This document shows positions 1 through 9,081 of a stretch of DNA of 17,606 nt, piece by piece (position 1 is the first letter of the stretch; every line of letters starts with the position of its first letter). Under the pieces are notes generated by a model. That model searched no databases and was not told where the DNA came from. It saw nothing but the letters and a program-made list of their open reading frames with translations. A program made the position numbers and the translations under genes. Source of the stretch: Nitrosopumilaceae archaeon (GTDB lineage: Archaea > Thermoproteota > Nitrososphaeria > Nitrososphaerales > Nitrosopumilaceae); NCBI GenBank assembly GCA_021296165.1, contig JAGWAW010000012.1:1-17606 (forward strand), in the 5' to 3' direction.

Positions 1-452
1 TGCCATTTCATGGTGGATCGTGGCAGGCTCACACGCCGATCTTTTAAGCTACAGTGCCGCCAAAAGTTGGTCCTAGGTAGATCTGCCTAGACCCGGGCCG
101 GAAGAGTACATTTCCATCTACTGGCTTATAGGTGTGGATTCCATCGTGTACTGTCTGGAAATTAGTATGCGCCGGTCGCGTGCCTGGGAGTGGCCCGACC
201 GAAGATGCCAGACTTAGCGATGAACCAAAAGGCGTCATTCCTAGCGGAGTCTAAACCGCCCCCGCCGCTCATCTGTTTGTAGCATGCCACACCAAGTTCG
301 AGTGACCCTCGTAGCGTACCATATTGCATCCAAGATCCTTTCTTGGATGACATGCCAGAGAGCAGGGTGGAGCGGCTCTGTTCGGCGTGCCACCGGCGTC
401 TACATGAGCGGTAGGCGCCACCGCATGGCAGGATGCCTTTCGGCGCCACATC
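1..452. other. Left edge, no supported gene
   Basis: I see no convincing gene here. Minus-strand frames at 44-238 (64 aa) and 162-449 (95 aa) are open, but they have no recognisable motif, signal peptide, ribosome binding site or TATA box, and they overlap each other. The stretch does hold small symmetric elements: an imperfect palindrome at 73-90 (CTAGG and CCTAG around AGATCT), a perfect 9-bp hairpin at 327-349, and two copies of the 8-mer GGCGCCAC at 414-421 and 442-449. A real short gene cannot be excluded without homology searches. Confidence 0.5.
327..349. repeat. Perfect 9-bp inverted repeat, 5-base loop
   Basis: CATCCAAGA (327-335) is followed by the loop TCCTT and its exact reverse complement TCTTGGATG (341-349). 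It lies about 125 bases beyond the end of PEFG gene A, outside any supported gene. It could be an RNA hairpin or a protein-binding palindrome. There is no T-run next to it, so a terminator role is not supported. Confidence 0.5.
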
Positions 453-470
453 AATACAAAAATGGAAAAG
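453..470 (-). terminator. Oligo-T terminator of PEFG gene A
   Basis: Read on the minus strand, the bases just after the TAA at 476-474 contain two T-runs, CTTTT and ATTTTT, within about 20 bases. Archaeal RNA polymerase stops at short T-rich tracts without needing a hairpin, so this is a plausible terminator. Function is inferred from position and composition. Confidence 0.5.
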
Positions 471-473
471 CGG

Positions 474-1283
474 TTAGAACTTCGGTACCAGACTGAGCCG
501 AGACCTTGCGGATACGGCCACTATGGACACGATGGCCACGGCTAGAATTAGCGCTGCCATGACACCGAACTCGGGTAGCGCCACGAAGGTGCCGATTATC
601 TCTATCAACTCGGCTCCGCCTGGAAAGTCGATGACCAGCGTCCGTGCCTCGTCGGTGGTCTCGATCTCCATATACTCGACCTCCTCGCCGTCGACCAGTA
701 CGAAGAACGAGTCGTCGGCGCCATCTACCGTCTTGGAGTCTATCAGTGTCCGGGGCAGGGTGATGGTGATGGAGCCGTCACTCATGGATTCGATATCGAT
801 TGCCAGGGTATTGTACTGTGGATCCGTATACATGTCAAGTACGGTACCACCCACAATCGTGTGTGTCGGCTCAAACTCCGTTCCGTCCACGAATATGCCA
901 GATGTGTCTATGGGTGTGTACATGAAGGTGGTTGTGGCAAGGCGGGGGGACTTGGCGTTCAGTGAATAGTTGGCTTCCACGGTGTAGATGCCGGCCTGCG
1001 TCATGTAGTTGCCTGTTGCTATCTCGAAGGTGAACGTGTTGTCCGGGCCCACTATGGGCTGGCCGATCTTGACGATGTTGCCGTTCGGCGCCGTCACTAT
1101 GATGCTCATGCCGCCGCTGTGCTTAGCCAGAACTTGGCCGGATATCGTTATGACATCCCCCTCCACGTACGATTCCATGTCTGTCGTTACCGCTATCGGG
1201 GCCATTTGCTGGGCCAGAGCTGGCGCCGTGCCAGCACCTGCCAGTATTATGGCCGTCAGTGCAAATGTTGAAACAGTTCTCAT
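474..1283 (-). CDS. PEFG-CTERM secreted surface protein A
   Basis: A 269-aa exported protein, probably anchored in or processed at the cell envelope. Residues 1-24 form a classical signal peptide (hydrophobic core, cleavage after PALA). Residues 43-107 form a beta-rich, immunoglobulin-like module with the signature ITISG...APNGNIV...AGIYTVEANY. Residues 143-232 form a second module with a GG-V start, an LP motif, VLVDGEEVEYME and a final FPGG. PEFG at 237-240 is followed by a hydrophobic segment and the basic end RSRLSLVPKF. This tripartite tail is the PEFG-CTERM signal of Thaumarchaeota, taken to be recognised by an archaeosortase. The domain order matches proteins C and D in this window. 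The ATG at 1283 is chosen because the signal peptide starts there and a TATA box lies 20 bases upstream, which fits a leaderless mRNA. It is divergent from rpoH. The ligand or structural role is unknown. Confidence 0.88.
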   Translation of the reverse strand: MRTVSTFALTAIILAGAGTAPALAQQMAPIAVTTDMESYVEGDVITISGQVLAKHSGGMSIIVTAPNGNIVKIGQPIVGPDNTFTFEIATGNYMTQAGIYTVEANYSLNAKSPRLATTTFMYTPIDTSGIFVDGTEFEPTHTIVGGTVLDMYTDPQYNTLAIDIESMSDGSITITLPRTLIDSKTVDGADDSFFVLVDGEEVEYMEIETTDEARTLVIDFPGGAELIEIIGTFVALPEFGVMAALILAVAIVSIVAVSARSRLSLVPKF

Positions 1284-1303
1284 TGGGGTATCGACCGCAG
1301 AAG

Positions 1304-1313
1304 TTTATTTAAA
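1304..1313 (-). promoter_or_regulatory. TATA box of PEFG gene A
   Basis: Read on the minus strand this is TTTAAATAAA, ending 20 bases before the ATG at 1283. Archaeal TATA boxes are centred about 26-27 bases before the transcription start, so transcription would begin at or next to the ATG, giving a leaderless mRNA. Confidence 0.6.
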
Positions 1314-1574
1314 GGCGTTGACAAGTTTGCACATCCCAAAGCTCAAAAAAAATAAACAAGCCGCATGGGGCCGGCGTTCCAGCGGATCTCCGCAAGATGC
1401 TCATGCTGTGGACATCCGCCAAGTGTGGGACTCGTGCGGGCATGCCGGACACAGTGCCCTGCCGTTGGTGGTTTGCCTCCGTGCCGTGTCAGACCATGTG
1501 GATCATACCAAGCAGGCCGGTGAAAATCAGCAGATACTTGTGCTAAACCTAAAAACGTACGCTTGATGCCCTGC
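1314..1574. other. Divergent intergenic region, nothing recognised
   Basis: The stretch between the two outward-facing promoters contains an A-rich run (AAAAAAAATAAA near 1347-1358) and a GC-rich middle. I found no tRNA, no box C/D pair and no credible small gene. The plus-strand frame at 1009-1566 runs antisense to PEFG gene A and is its shadow. Confidence 0.4.
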
Positions 1575-1577
1575 TAC

Positions 1578-1587
1578 GTATATATTA
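1578..1587 (+). promoter_or_regulatory. TATA box of the rpoH-rpoB-rpoA operon
   Basis: GTATATATTA lies about 50 bases before the rpoH ATG at 1638. With usual archaeal spacing the transcript would start near 1609-1612. That leaves a leader of roughly 27 bases carrying the ribosome binding site GGAGGCG at 1624-1630. A weaker A-rich candidate (CCTAAAAACG, about 1549-1556) lies further upstream. Confidence 0.55.
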
Positions 1588-1637
1588 GTGCAGCGGGGGA
1601 GCACATCCCGATTTGGGTATTCTGGAGGCGGTTGTAT

Positions 1638-1886
1638 ATGGCAGCTAAAAAGAAGGTGCTGGTACCAGATCACCTCTACGTGCCACGGCACGAGATAATC
1701 TCCAAGGACGAGGCCGAGGCGGTGCTCAAGAAATACAACTGTACTCCCACCGAGATGCCACTCATCTTCGTCACGGATCCTGCCATCGTGGGACTGGGCG
1801 TGCGGCCGGGGGATATGATCAGGATATATCGCCACAGCCCCACAGCAGGAGAGAGCATATACTACAGGTACGTGGTGGAAGTATGA
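1638..1886 (+). CDS. rpoH: DNA-directed RNA polymerase subunit H
   Basis: An 82-aa subunit H, the archaeal counterpart of the C-terminal domain of eukaryotic Rpb5, which lines the jaw of RNA polymerase near downstream DNA. The family signature is clear: DHLYVPRHEI near the start, then EAVLKKYNCTPTEMPLI, then DPAIVGLGVRPGDMIRI and YYRYVV at the end. The length is typical. The frame is open upstream to 1563, but the ATG at 1638 is the better start. It has a strong ribosome binding site (GGAGGCG, 7 bases away), and translation from it gives a subunit of normal size without an N-terminal extension. Its stop overlaps the rpoB start as ATGA at 1883-1886, so translation is probably coupled. It is the first gene of the rpo operon, as in other archaea. 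Confidence 0.95.
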   Translation: MAAKKKVLVPDHLYVPRHEIISKDEAEAVLKKYNCTPTEMPLIFVTDPAIVGLGVRPGDMIRIYRHSPTAGESIYYRYVVEV

Positions 1887-4800
1887 ATGACACATCAAAG
1901 TGGTGGCCCGTAATACGGGATGTCCTCAAGAGGGACGGGATAGCCCGGCAGCATCTCAACTCATTCAACGAGTTTCTGGAGAAGGAGCTGCAGGGCATGA
2001 TAGACGACGTGGGGCAGGTGGAGATTGAGAACACCGAGTACCCATACCGTATACAGATGGGTCGTATAAGGCTGGAGAAGCCACGGATGATGGAGCTGGA
2101 CGGTTCCATCACCCACATAACACCTGGCGAAGCCCGGCTCCGGAACGTCTCGTATGCCGCCCCCATAATGCTGGAGGCTAACGTGGTGGAGGAGGGCAAG
2201 GTACTGGAGGGCAAGTTCGTCCACATCGGGGATATGCCCATCATGGTAAAGTCCAACAAGTGCATTCTGTACAACCTCTCCCCGGAGAATCTTGTGGGCC
2301 AGGGAGAAGATGTCCTAGATCCGGGCGGCTACTTCATCATAAACGGTTCAGAGCGGGTCATAGTGGGCTTGGAGGATCTCTCGTACAACAAGATAATGGT
2401 GGACAAGGAGATGGCTAGCGGCAATCCGGTGTACAAGGCCAAGGTGTATTCCTCGGTGACCGGGTTCCGGGCCAAGCTGGAACTGATCATGAAGAACGAC
2501 GGACTGATACTCTCCAAGATGCCCAGCACACCGGTGGACATACCCATAGTAATATTGATGAGGGCGCTGGGGCTGGAGTCAGATCAGGAGATCGCCGATA
2601 CCGTCTCCATGGTGGATGACATACAGGATAAGCTGGAGACCTCCTTTGAGAAGGCCAGTGACGTCCAGACAGCCAAAGACGCCATCGTATACATCAGCAA
2701 GAGGATAGCGCCGGGGATGCTGGAAGAGTTCCAGATTAAGCGCGCCGAGACACTGCTGGACTGGAACCTCCTGCCGCACTTGGGCAAAAGTCCCGAGAAC
2801 CGCCGGGAGAAGGCCCAGTTTCTGGGCGAGGCTACCTGCAAGCTGCTGGAGCTGAGGAACGGCTGGATAATCCCCGACGACAAAGATCACTACGGCAACA
2901 AGGTGATCAAGTTCGCCGGCCACCTCCTCTCGGAGATCTTCCGCACCTCGTTTAAGAATCTCATCCGGGATATGAAGTACCAGCTGGAGCGGTCGGGGCA
3001 GAAGCGGGGCATAAACGCAGTCGCCGCGGCTATCCGGCCGGGCATAATAACTGACAAACTGAACAACGCCATAGCCACCGGCAACTGGGGCCGAGGCCGT
3101 GTCGGTGTCACCCAGCTGCTGGACCGCACCAACTACCTCTCCACCATAAGCCACCTGCGACGCATACAGTCTCCCCTCAGCCGCACCCAGCCAAACTACG
3201 AGGCTCGGGATCTGCACTCTACACACTTTGGGCGCATATGCCCCAGTGAGACACCCGAGGGTTCCAACTGCGGCTTGGTCAAGAACTTGGCCCTCTCAGC
3301 CGTGATATCAGTGGGAGCCTCCGGCGCGGAGATAATCGAGAAGCTGTACGAGCTGGGCACCCTCCACTTCGATGAGGCTCGGGATCTGAGACGCGATGGT
3401 ACTCGGGTCTTCGTGGACGGCAAGCTCATAGGTTACTACGGGGACGGCGAAGAACTGGCGGCCCAGCTGCGGGCTCTGCGCCGGGAGACCAAGATACACC
3501 ACCACATCGGGGTGTCGTATCATCCTTCCGAGAATGACGGGGCGGCCAACCGCCTGTACGTGAACTGCAACGCCGGTCGGGTACTGCGCCCCCTTATACT
3601 GGTGAAAGACGGCAAGCCGCAGCTCGCGGACACCATGCTGGAGATGATCATGCAGGGCGCCCTGACTTGGCGGGATGCCATGAGCGGAGGGATGATAGAG
3701 TTGGTGGATGCCAACGAAGAGGAGAACTCCTACATAGCCATGGATCAGAAGGATCTGGAGGTGCAAGGCGAGTGGACGTACACGCACTTGGAGATATTCC
3801 CGCCCGCCATTCTGGGCGCGGGCGCCTCTACCATTCCGTATCCGGAACACAACCAGTCCCCACGGAATACGTATGGCTCGGCCATGGCCAAGCAGAGCTT
3901 GGGATTCTCCACGCCTATGATGAATACCAGCACGTATGTCCGCCAGCACGTAATGCTGTATCCACAGATCCCCATAGTGAACACCCGGGCTATGGAACTG
4001 CTGAAGCTGGAGGATAGGCCGGCGGGCCAAAACTGCGTGGTGGCCGTGCTGCCCTTTGACGGATACAACATAGAGGATGCTATAGTGATCAGCAAGGCCT
4101 CGGTCGACCGAGGACTTGGAAGGACATTCTTCTTCCGCATATACGATGCCGAGTCCAAGCAGTATCCGGGTGGCGAGCGGGACAGGTTTGAGGTTCCCAA
4201 CGCTGACGACCGGTTACGGGGCTACAAGGGGGACCGGGCGTATGTTCTGCTGGAGGAGGATGGGGCCGTGGAGTCGGAATCCAGGGTGGAGGGAGGTAAC
4301 ATCCTGATCGGCAAGACCAGCCCGCCGCGGTACACCCAAGAGTTCCGGGAGGCCGAAACCATGGGGCTTGAGCGCCGGGACACGTCCATCGGAGTCCGGC
4401 CGTCAGAGAACGGCTTTGTAGACACGGTGGTGATGACCCAGTCCAGCGAGGGCGGCAAGATGTTCAAGATCCGGGTGCGAGACATGCGGGTGCCGGAGAT
4501 CGGAGATAAGTTCGCGTCCAGGCACGGCCAGAAGGGTGTACTGGGCGTGCTGGCCAAGAGCGAGGATCTGCCGTATACGGTGGACGGGGTATCCCCAGAC
4601 GTACTGATCAATCCCCACGCATTCCCATCCCGGATGACAGTGGGGATGTTCATGGAGTCCATATGCGGCAAGGCCGCCGCCCAACGGGGCAAGAAGTTTG
4701 ACGGCTCGGCCTTTGTGGGGGAGAAGATGGAGGAGGTGCGTCAAGCCATGCGAGATGCCGGGTTCGACTACTCCGGAAAGGAGATCATGTATGACGGCCG

Positions 4801-5239
4801 CACCGGCAAGACATTCCCCGTAGAGGTCTTCATTGGGGTGGTGTACTACCAGAAACTACACCACATGGTGGCAGACAAGATACACGCCCGGGCGCGGGGG
4901 CAGGTACAGATGCTCACCAAGCAGCCCACCGAGGGCCGGGCGCGGGGCGGCGGCCTGAGGTTCGGCGAGATGGAACGCGACTGTCTCATAGCGTACGGCG
5001 CCTCCATGATACTCAAGGACCGCCTCTTGGACGAATCAGACAAGTCAGACATATTTGTGTGCGAGAGATGTGGGCTGGTGGCATACCAAGACATGAAGCA
5101 GAACCGGTACGTATGCCGGGTGTGCGGGGACAAGGCCCGAGTGTCGTCAGTGTCTGTCGCATATGCCTTCAAGCTACTACTTCAGGAGATGCAGAGCCTC
5201 AACGTGGCCCCTAGGCTGCAGATTCGGGAGAAGGTGTAA
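1883..5239 (+). CDS. rpoB: DNA-directed RNA polymerase subunit B (undivided)
   Basis: The second-largest RNA polymerase subunit, 1118 aa, forming one side of the active-site cleft. It is a single chain rather than the B'/B'' halves of many methanogens and halophiles. Landmarks: HFGRICPSETPEG at 448-460 (fork region, conserved in all beta-type subunits); YVNCNAGRVLRPL around 556-568; GDKFASRHGQKG at 874-885, the conserved catalytic-centre segment with the key lysines and histidine; and a C-terminal zinc-binding site with C1060, C1063, C1078 and C1081. The start overlaps the rpoH stop by four bases. Only three bases separate its stop from rpoA, so the three genes form one transcription unit. 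No frameshift or missing motif is seen. Confidence 0.98.
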   Translation: MNDTSKWWPVIRDVLKRDGIARQHLNSFNEFLEKELQGMIDDVGQVEIENTEYPYRIQMGRIRLEKPRMMELDGSITHITPGEARLRNVSYAAPIMLEANVVEEGKVLEGKFVHIGDMPIMVKSNKCILYNLSPENLVGQGEDVLDPGGYFIINGSERVIVGLEDLSYNKIMVDKEMASGNPVYKAKVYSSVTGFRAKLELIMKNDGLILSKMPSTPVDIPIVILMRALGLESDQEIADTVSMVDDIQDKLETSFEKASDVQTAKDAIVYISKRIAPGMLEEFQIKRAETLLDWNLLPHLGKSPENRREKAQFLGEATCKLLELRNGWIIPDDKDHYGNKVIKFAGHLLSEIFRTSFKNLIRDMKYQLERSGQKRGINAVAAAIRPGIITDKLNNAIATGNWGRGRVGVTQLLDRTNYLSTISHLRRIQSPLSRTQPNYEARDLHSTHFGRICPSETPEGSNCGLVKNLALSAVISVGASGAEIIEKLYELGTLHFDEARDLRRDGTRVFVDGKLIGYYGDGEELAAQLRALRRETKIHHHIGVSYHPSENDGAANRLYVNCNAGRVLRPLILVKDGKPQLADTMLEMIMQGALTWRDAMSGGMIELVDANEEENSYIAMDQKDLEVQGEWTYTHLEIFPPAILGAGASTIPYPEHNQSPRNTYGSAMAKQSLGFSTPMMNTSTYVRQHVMLYPQIPIVNTRAMELLKLEDRPAGQNCVVAVLPFDGYNIEDAIVISKASVDRGLGRTFFFRIYDAESKQYPGGERDRFEVPNADDRLRGYKGDRAYVLLEEDGAVESESRVEGGNILIGKTSPPRYTQEFREAETMGLERRDTSIGVRPSENGFVDTVVMTQSSEGGKMFKIRVRDMRVPEIGDKFASRHGQKGVLGVLAKSEDLPYTVDGVSPDVLINPHAFPSRMTVGMFMESICGKAAAQRGKKFDGSAFVGEKMEEVRQAMRDAGFDYSGKEIMYDGRTGKTFPVEVFIGVVYYQKLHHMVADKIHARARGQVQMLTKQPTEGRARGGGLRFGEMERDCLIAYGASMILKDRLLDESDKSDIFVCERCGLVAYQDMKQNRYVCRVCGDKARVSSVSVAYAFKLLLQEMQSLNVAPRLQIREKV

Positions 5240-5242
5240 CGC

Positions 5243-8200
5243 ATGTCGGTGCAGACCATAAAATCCATAGACGGCATACGGTTCTCGGTCTGGTCACCCA
5301 CCGAGATCCGCAAATACTCGGTGGCCGAGATTACCGCCCCGGAGACCTACAACGAAGAGGGCACCTCGGTGCACGGTGGGTTGATGGACGGACACTTGGG
5401 CGTGCTGGAACCCGGACAGACCTGCCTGACGTGCGGGAACACAACGGCCCGCTGCCCCGGGCATTTTGGCCACATCGAACTGGCCGAGCCGGTCATGCAC
5501 ATCGCATTCATAGACAACATACACAAGCTGCTTCAGTCGACCTGCCGCTCGTGCTCCCGACTCAAGGTCCCTCAGGAGACGCTGGATGACTTTTTGCGCA
5601 TACGCAACAAGGAGGCCGCCTATGCTATTGTGTCGCGGAAACGCATCCCAGAGCAGATAATCGAGAAGGCCCGCAAGGCCAAGGACTGCCCCCACTGCGG
5701 CAAGAAGCAGTACGACCTCATCTTCACAAAGCCGACCACGTTCGTGGAGAAGGCCGAAGGCGAAGAGTACCGGCTGCAGCCCATAAACATACGCAACCGA
5801 TTTTCCCAGATTATAGACGACGACCTGAAACTGCTGGGATATGACCCGGATACGGCCCGCCCGGAGTGGTTCATACTGCAGGCCCTACCGGTGCCCCCAG
5901 TAACGGTGCGTCCTTCCATAATACTTGAGACGGGCATCCGTTCCGAGGATGACCTCACCCACAAGATGGTGGACATAATCCGGGTAAATCAGCGGCTCAA
6001 GGAGAGCCGGGAGTCGGGTACGCCTCCCCTGATACTGCAGGACTTGGTGGATTTGCTCCAGTATCACTCCACCACATACTTTGACAACGAGGTGTCTGGT
6101 ATTCCCCAGGCACACCACCGCTCCGGCCGCCCACTCAAGACGCTTACCCAGCGGCTCAAGGGCAAGGAGGGCCGGTTCCGGGGATCCCTCTCTGGAAAGA
6201 GGGTGGACTTTTCCAGCCGCACGGTGATATCCCCAGATCCCAACCTGGACCTCTCGGAGGTGGGCGTGCCCAAGTCGGTGGCCGTCAAGCTCACCATCCC
6301 CGAGATCGTCACCGAATGGAACGTTGAGGACATCAAGCGGCTGGTGATAAACGGCCCCAACACGTACCCTGGCGTGAACTACATCATGAGGCCCGACGGC
6401 GTAAAAATACGGCTGGACTTTGTCGAGGACCGCGCCGCCATAGCCGAGAGCTTGGAGGTGGGCTTTCTGGTGGAGCGGCACCTGACCGACGGGGACATAG
6501 TGATGTTCAACCGGCAGCCGTCACTCCACCAGATGTCAATAATGGCTCACTATGTCAAGGTGCTTCCGGGCAGGACATTCCGCCTGCACCCGTCAGTCTG
6601 CCCACCCTACAACGCCGACTTTGACGGTGACGAGATGAACCTGCACGTGCCGCAGAGCGAGGAGGCTCGGGCCGAAGCCATCCTGCTTATGCGGGTTCAG
6701 GACCAGCTCATATCCCCACGGTATGGCGGCCCTATCATAGGTGGCCTGCGGGACTTTGTGACCGGCGCGTACCTGCTGACCAAGGACGATACCCTGTTGG
6801 AGAGGCACGACTTTGCCAACCTGGCCATGCTGGGCGGCTATTCGGGCAGCATGCCGGCGCCGGCCGCCACCGGGCCCCGCGGTCCCGCCTATACCGGCAA
6901 GCAGCTCTTCTCGCTGTTCCTGCCCGACGACTTCAACTACACCATGACCTCCAAGTGGTCCAAGGGGACAAGCGGCAAAGAGAAGGACATTGTGATCAAG
7001 AACGGCCATCTGATGGAGGGGGTGATAGACAAGTCCGCCATAGGCGCCGAGGAGCCCGAAAGCGTCCTGCACCGGCTGGCCAAGGACTACGACAACGAGA
7101 CGGCCAAGAAGTTCCTCAACTCCATACTGATTATCGTAAAGCAGTTCATCACCCACTACGGGTTCAGTTACGGGTACGGCGACCTGGTGATCCCCCAGGA
7201 GAAGCGTAGGGGAATACTGAACGACATAGAAAAGTCGTACGGAGATGTGTCCTCCCTGATACTGGACAAGAAGCAGGGACGGTTCAGGGTCAGCCGGGGG
7301 ATGTCCGAAGACGAGTCGCTGGAGGCGCAGATCGTAAACGTGCTGTCCAGGGCCCGGGATCAATCCGGAACGGCTGCAGACCGGGCCATGGCCGAGACCA
7401 ACCCGGCCCGCATCATGGCCACCACCGGGGCTAGGGGCTCATCTCTGAACATAGGCCAGATGGCCGGGGCTCTGGGCCAGCAGTCCCGTCGGGGCCACCG
7501 CCTCGCCGTGGGCTACAGCAACCGCGCCCTGCCACACTTTCTTGAGAAGGACGAGAACCCCGATGCACACGGTTTCGTAAAGGCCAACTACCGCGACGGG
7601 CTCTCGACGCTGGAGTTCTTCTTCCACGCCATGGGTGGCCGGGAAGGGCTGGTAGACACGGCCGTCCGCACGCAGCAGAGCGGCTATATGCAGAGGCGGC
7701 TCATCAACGCCTTGGAGCATATCCGGCTGGAGTACGACGGGACCGTGCGGGACCCCCACGGGCACATAATCCAGTTCCTGTACGGAGAGGACGGCATCGA
7801 TGTGGCAAAGAGCGACCACGGCGAGGCATTCAACATAGAACGCAAGATAGAGTCACAGAAGATGGTGGACTCGGGCGAGCCGGCCGCCGAGCCACAGATA
7901 TCAGAGATACTGGACAAGTACACCGGAACGTTCAATCCTCGTCTGAAGGATTCAGTCTGCCAAGCAATGCTGGCCTCAGACCTCTCCAAGACGGGCACCG
8001 AGCGCGTCTGCCGCCAGGTGCTGGATCTGTACAACCGTGCCAAGGTAGAACCCGGGCAGGCGGTGGGAATAGTGACGGCCCAGTCCATTGGCGAGCCGGG
8101 AACGCAGATGACACTCCGCACATTCCACTTTGCCGGAATACAGGAGCGCAACGTCACTCTGGGCCTGCCCCGACTGATTGAGCTGGTGGACGCCCGCAAG

Positions 8201-9046
8201 AAACCCGACACACCCACCATGGACATATACTTGGACAAGGAGATGTCCGTCTCCAAGGAGAAGGCCATAGACGTTGCCAACAACGTCCGGCAGACCAAGA
8301 TATCGCATCTGGTGATGGACAGCGAGACCGACTACTCCTCGTGGATTCGTCTCTCCTTCAGGGAGTCCCGCCTGAGGGAGAGGGTTGTGACCGTTGAGGA
8401 CGTGGCCGCGGCGCTCTCGTCCAACAAGAAGTTCAAGACCGAGATAGGCGAGATGCAGCTGCTGCTCCGGCTGGTGGCAGAGACAGACTCCTCGTCGGTG
8501 ATTACGATCCGCAACAAGGTCCTCAACACCACCGTCAAGGGGGTTCCAGACGTGGCACGGGTCACCGTGGTGCAGCAGGGCGGCCAGTGGAGCATCCAGA
8601 CAACCGGTTCCAACCTCTCCAAGATACTGGAGGTACCGGGCATAGACAAGAAGAACGTCCGCACCAACAACGTATTCGAGATAGCCGAGACGCTGGGAAT
8701 AGAGGCGGCCCGCAACTCGCTCATACGGGAGCTCACAACCACACTGGAGGATCAGGGACTGGAGGTCGACGTGCGGTACATTATGCTGGTGTCCGACCTT
8801 ATGTGCTCCCGGGGCCACATGCAGCAGATCGGCCGGCACGGGGTGGCCGGCACCAAGGACAGCGTGCTGGCCCGAGCGGCTTTTGAGATCACAGTCCCCA
8901 CCATAGCGCACGCCGCCTTGGCCGGGGAAACTGAGCGGCTCAAGGGCGTAACCGAGAACGTCATAGTGGGCAGCAACATCCCCATAGGCAGCGGCACGGT
9001 GGATCTGTACATGCAGTCCAGCAAGAAGCGCGACCATTCGGAATAA
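5243..9046 (+). CDS. rpoA: DNA-directed RNA polymerase subunit A, fused A'+A''
   Basis: The largest RNA polymerase subunit, 1267 aa, as one continuous chain. Most archaea encode A' and A'' as separate genes; an unsplit form is a known mark of Thaumarchaeota. Landmarks: first zinc site C61, C64, C71, H74; second zinc site C101, C104, C149, C152; SGKRVDFSSRTVISPDPNL near 317-335; the catalytic NADFDGDE with D459, D461 and D463, which hold the active-site magnesium; ARGSSLNIGQMAGALGQQ near 730-747; the bridge-helix segment FFHAMGGREGLVDTAVRT near 792-809; and the trigger-loop start GEPGTQMTLRTFHFAG at 950-965. The A'/A'' boundary of split species would fall in about residues 880-940, and the reading frame is intact there. 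The ribosome binding sequence GGAGAAGG lies inside the end of rpoB. Genes that often follow in other archaea (rpl30e, nusA, rps12) are absent here. Confidence 0.98.
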   Translation: MSVQTIKSIDGIRFSVWSPTEIRKYSVAEITAPETYNEEGTSVHGGLMDGHLGVLEPGQTCLTCGNTTARCPGHFGHIELAEPVMHIAFIDNIHKLLQSTCRSCSRLKVPQETLDDFLRIRNKEAAYAIVSRKRIPEQIIEKARKAKDCPHCGKKQYDLIFTKPTTFVEKAEGEEYRLQPINIRNRFSQIIDDDLKLLGYDPDTARPEWFILQALPVPPVTVRPSIILETGIRSEDDLTHKMVDIIRVNQRLKESRESGTPPLILQDLVDLLQYHSTTYFDNEVSGIPQAHHRSGRPLKTLTQRLKGKEGRFRGSLSGKRVDFSSRTVISPDPNLDLSEVGVPKSVAVKLTIPEIVTEWNVEDIKRLVINGPNTYPGVNYIMRPDGVKIRLDFVEDRAAIAESLEVGFLVERHLTDGDIVMFNRQPSLHQMSIMAHYVKVLPGRTFRLHPSVCPPYNADFDGDEMNLHVPQSEEARAEAILLMRVQDQLISPRYGGPIIGGLRDFVTGAYLLTKDDTLLERHDFANLAMLGGYSGSMPAPAATGPRGPAYTGKQLFSLFLPDDFNYTMTSKWSKGTSGKEKDIVIKNGHLMEGVIDKSAIGAEEPESVLHRLAKDYDNETAKKFLNSILIIVKQFITHYGFSYGYGDLVIPQEKRRGILNDIEKSYGDVSSLILDKKQGRFRVSRGMSEDESLEAQIVNVLSRARDQSGTAADRAMAETNPARIMATTGARGSSLNIGQMAGALGQQSRRGHRLAVGYSNRALPHFLEKDENPDAHGFVKANYRDGLSTLEFFFHAMGGREGLVDTAVRTQQSGYMQRRLINALEHIRLEYDGTVRDPHGHIIQFLYGEDGIDVAKSDHGEAFNIERKIESQKMVDSGEPAAEPQISEILDKYTGTFNPRLKDSVCQAMLASDLSKTGTERVCRQVLDLYNRAKVEPGQAVGIVTAQSIGEPGTQMTLRTFHFAGIQERNVTLGLPRLIELVDARKKPDTPTMDIYLDKEMSVSKEKAIDVANNVRQTKISHLVMDSETDYSSWIRLSFRESRLRERVVTVEDVAAALSSNKKFKTEIGEMQLLLRLVAETDSSSVITIRNKVLNTTVKGVPDVARVTVVQQGGQWSIQTTGSNLSKILEVPGIDKKNVRTNNVFEIAETLGIEAARNSLIRELTTTLEDQGLEVDVRYIMLVSDLMCSRGHMQQIGRHGVAGTKDSVLARAAFEITVPTIAHAALAGETERLKGVTENVIVGSNIPIGSGTVDLYMQSSKKRDHSE

Positions 9047-9056
9047 TACATAAATA
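9046..9056 (+). promoter_or_regulatory. TATA box of PEFG gene B, touching the rpoA stop
   Basis: ATACATAAATA begins at the last base of the rpoA stop codon. The same 11-mer occurs at 12230-12240 in front of PEFG gene C. In both cases exactly 25 bases lie between it and an ATG (9082 and 12266), supporting a shared promoter design and a leaderless start. A purine-rich GGGAGGGG at 9061-9068 could act as a ribosome binding site if transcription starts earlier. Confidence 0.65.
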
Positions 9057-9081
9057 ACACGGGAGGGGTGGTTTGGTTATG

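Noticed and set aside
44..449. Two overlapping small minus-strand frames (64 and 95 codons) at the left edge
   Set aside because: No ribosome binding site, TATA box, signal peptide or known motif; they overlap in different frames. A tiny real gene remains possible but unsupported.
3308..4030. Minus-strand open frame of 240 codons inside rpoB
   Set aside because: It is antisense to highly conserved polymerase sequence and has no start signal or motif.
6800..6960. Possible intein or insertion in rpoA around the GC-rich PAPAATGPRGP stretch
   Set aside because: It is only a short loop between conserved polymerase segments, with no intein splice motifs and no frame break.
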